NCBI GenBank assembly: GCA_035574175.1
Contig: DATLZB010000235.1
Coordinates: 1 to 6,521 of the forward strand
Length of the DNA: 6,521 nt
Direction: 5' to 3'
Source: DATLZB01 sp035574175
GTDB taxonomy: Bacteria > Pseudomonadota > Alphaproteobacteria > Rhizobiales > Hyphomicrobiaceae
Shown here: positions 6,134-6,521 of the stretch, piece by piece
Layout of the letters: each line of letters begins with the position of its first letter
Numbering within the stretch: position 1 is the first letter of the stretch
Made by a program: the position numbers and the translations under genes
Notes under the pieces: generated by a model
Told to the model about the DNA's origin: nothing
Database searches by the model: none
The model's input: only the letters and a program-made list of their open reading frames with translations

Positions 6134-6161
6134 TTGTGCAGGTCTAAGCGCTCTCTATGTA
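6134..6161 (+). promoter_or_regulatory. Possible promoter of the Tyr/Arg-rich gene
   Basis: TTGTGC (6134-6139) and TATGTA (6156-6161) are spaced by 16 bp and resemble a housekeeping -35/-10 pair. Initiation would fall near 6168, just before the hairpin at 6173-6219, which would put that hairpin at the 5' end of the transcript. The match to consensus is only partial, so this is a suggestion. Confidence 0.3.
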
Positions 6162-6172
6162 AAGCCGTGAAA

Positions 6173-6219
6173 GTGCGCTAGGCTCTCGGCCGGGTCGCGC
6201 CGGCGAAGAGAGCTCGCAC
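6173..6219 (+). promoter_or_regulatory. Long stem-loop in the leader of the Tyr/Arg-rich gene
   Basis: Three nested arm pairs: GTGCG (6173-6177) with CGCAC (6215-6219), GCTCTC (6182-6187) with GAGAGC (6208-6213), and GCCGG (6189-6193) with CCGGC (6200-6204), closing a 6-nt loop. That is 16 base pairs with two small internal loops. It is followed by AAAT, not a T-run, so it is a poor intrinsic terminator for the gene before it. It ends 11 nt before the strong ribosome binding site of the next gene. A stabilising or regulatory 5' leader structure is the favoured reading. A Rho-independent or partial terminator of the upstream gene is the alternative. Confidence 0.5.
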
Positions 6220-6241
6220 AAATCGGTCGTAGGAGGTGACG

Positions 6242-6511
6242 ATGCGATCGCTGGCAGTTCTCAGTGCCGGTCTGGCGGTGGCGCTGATGGCCGGGACGAC
6301 ACAAGCGGCGCCGCGAGCGGCTGCTCCGGCAGCGCCGGAAGTTGTCGCACACGTCGAACAGGTGCACGGCCGCCGCTACTACTACAGGCGGTACTACCGG
6401 CCGTACTACTACTATTACTACCCGAGTTTCTATCCGCGGCGGTACTACTACTATCACTACTATCCGCGCTACCGCTACCGGCCCTGGTGGGGCTTCCGGT
6501 TCTACTGGTAA
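6242..6511 (+). CDS. Small exported Tyr/Arg-rich protein of unknown function
   Basis: 89 residues. A clear Sec-type signal peptide (MRSLAVLSAGLAVALMAGTTQA) suggests cleavage after Ala22, leaving about 67 residues. After an Ala/Pro-rich start, the mature part is dominated by runs of tyrosine broken by Arg and Pro (YYYRRYY, PYYYYYYP, RRYYYYHYY) and ends WWGFRFYW. It holds 21 Tyr, 12 Arg, 3 Trp and 3 Phe and no cysteine. The start is ATG 6242 because AGGAGG (6231-6236) lies 5 nt upstream; the in-frame GTG at 6236 overlaps that site. The strong ribosome binding site suggests high expression. I do not recognise a family. Such a basic aromatic protein might bind the wall, polysaccharide or anionic polymer, or become cross-linked; all of this is inference. 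It may be a separate transcription unit. Confidence 0.85.
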   Translation: MRSLAVLSAGLAVALMAGTTQAAPRAAAPAAPEVVAHVEQVHGRRYYYRRYYRPYYYYYYPSFYPRRYYYYHYYPRYRYRPWWGFRFYW

Positions 6512-6521
6512 CGCGCGTCTC

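Noticed and set aside
6236..6241. GTG start two codons before ATG 6242
   Set aside because: The GTG overlaps the AGGAGG ribosome binding site that serves the ATG.

Overview
The window is about 6.5 kb of GC-rich DNA (roughly 65% G+C in the stretches counted by hand). All recognisable genes lie on the + strand. The TatA sequence (SIWHW start, FGRGKIS hinge), the SerRS and SurE sequences, and the order tatA-tatB-tatC-serS-surE-LysM/M23 lipoprotein point to an alphaproteobacterium, most likely of the Hyphomicrobiales. The genus cannot be named from the sequence alone. The window is mostly conserved chromosomal backbone, not a mobile island; the unusual features are embedded within or between the core genes.

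Layout. At 62-1644 lies a complete twin-arginine translocase set, tatA, tatB and tatC, with tatB and tatC overlapping by 4 nt. The 87-nt gap between tatA and tatB can fold into a long nested stem. At 1695-1919 there is a small ORF for a three-helix membrane protein. Its last 46 residues align without gaps to the last two membrane helices of the adjacent TatC (18/46 identical), so it looks like a remnant or free-standing duplicate of the TatC C-terminus. At 1986-3431 lies serS, about 50 residues longer than usual because of an internal segment of lower GC and atypical codons that contains a palindrome. surE (3432-4196) follows with no gap.

The second half concerns the cell envelope. A 127-nt intergenic region carries a perfect TTAA-N7-TTAA sequence, the consensus of the cell-cycle regulator CtrA, plus two further TTAA half-sites. 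It precedes a 590-residue probable lipoprotein with a Tyr/Gly/Pro-rich linker, two LysM domains and an M23/LytM domain that has lost most zinc ligands. This is an NlpD-type amidase activator, not a peptidase. After a 145-nt gap with a possible promoter and a strong 5'-leader hairpin comes an 89-residue exported protein whose mature part is nearly one third tyrosine and rich in arginine.

How they work together. Tat exports folded proteins. In E. coli its substrates include the cell-wall amidases AmiA and AmiC, and NlpD activates AmiC, so the two ends of the window may serve the same division process. SerRS and SurE are housekeeping neighbours. The usual pcm gene between surE and nlpD is absent. 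The best candidates for something undescribed are the TatC-tail-like ORF, the palindromic insert in SerRS, and the Tyr/Arg-rich exported protein with its structured leader.
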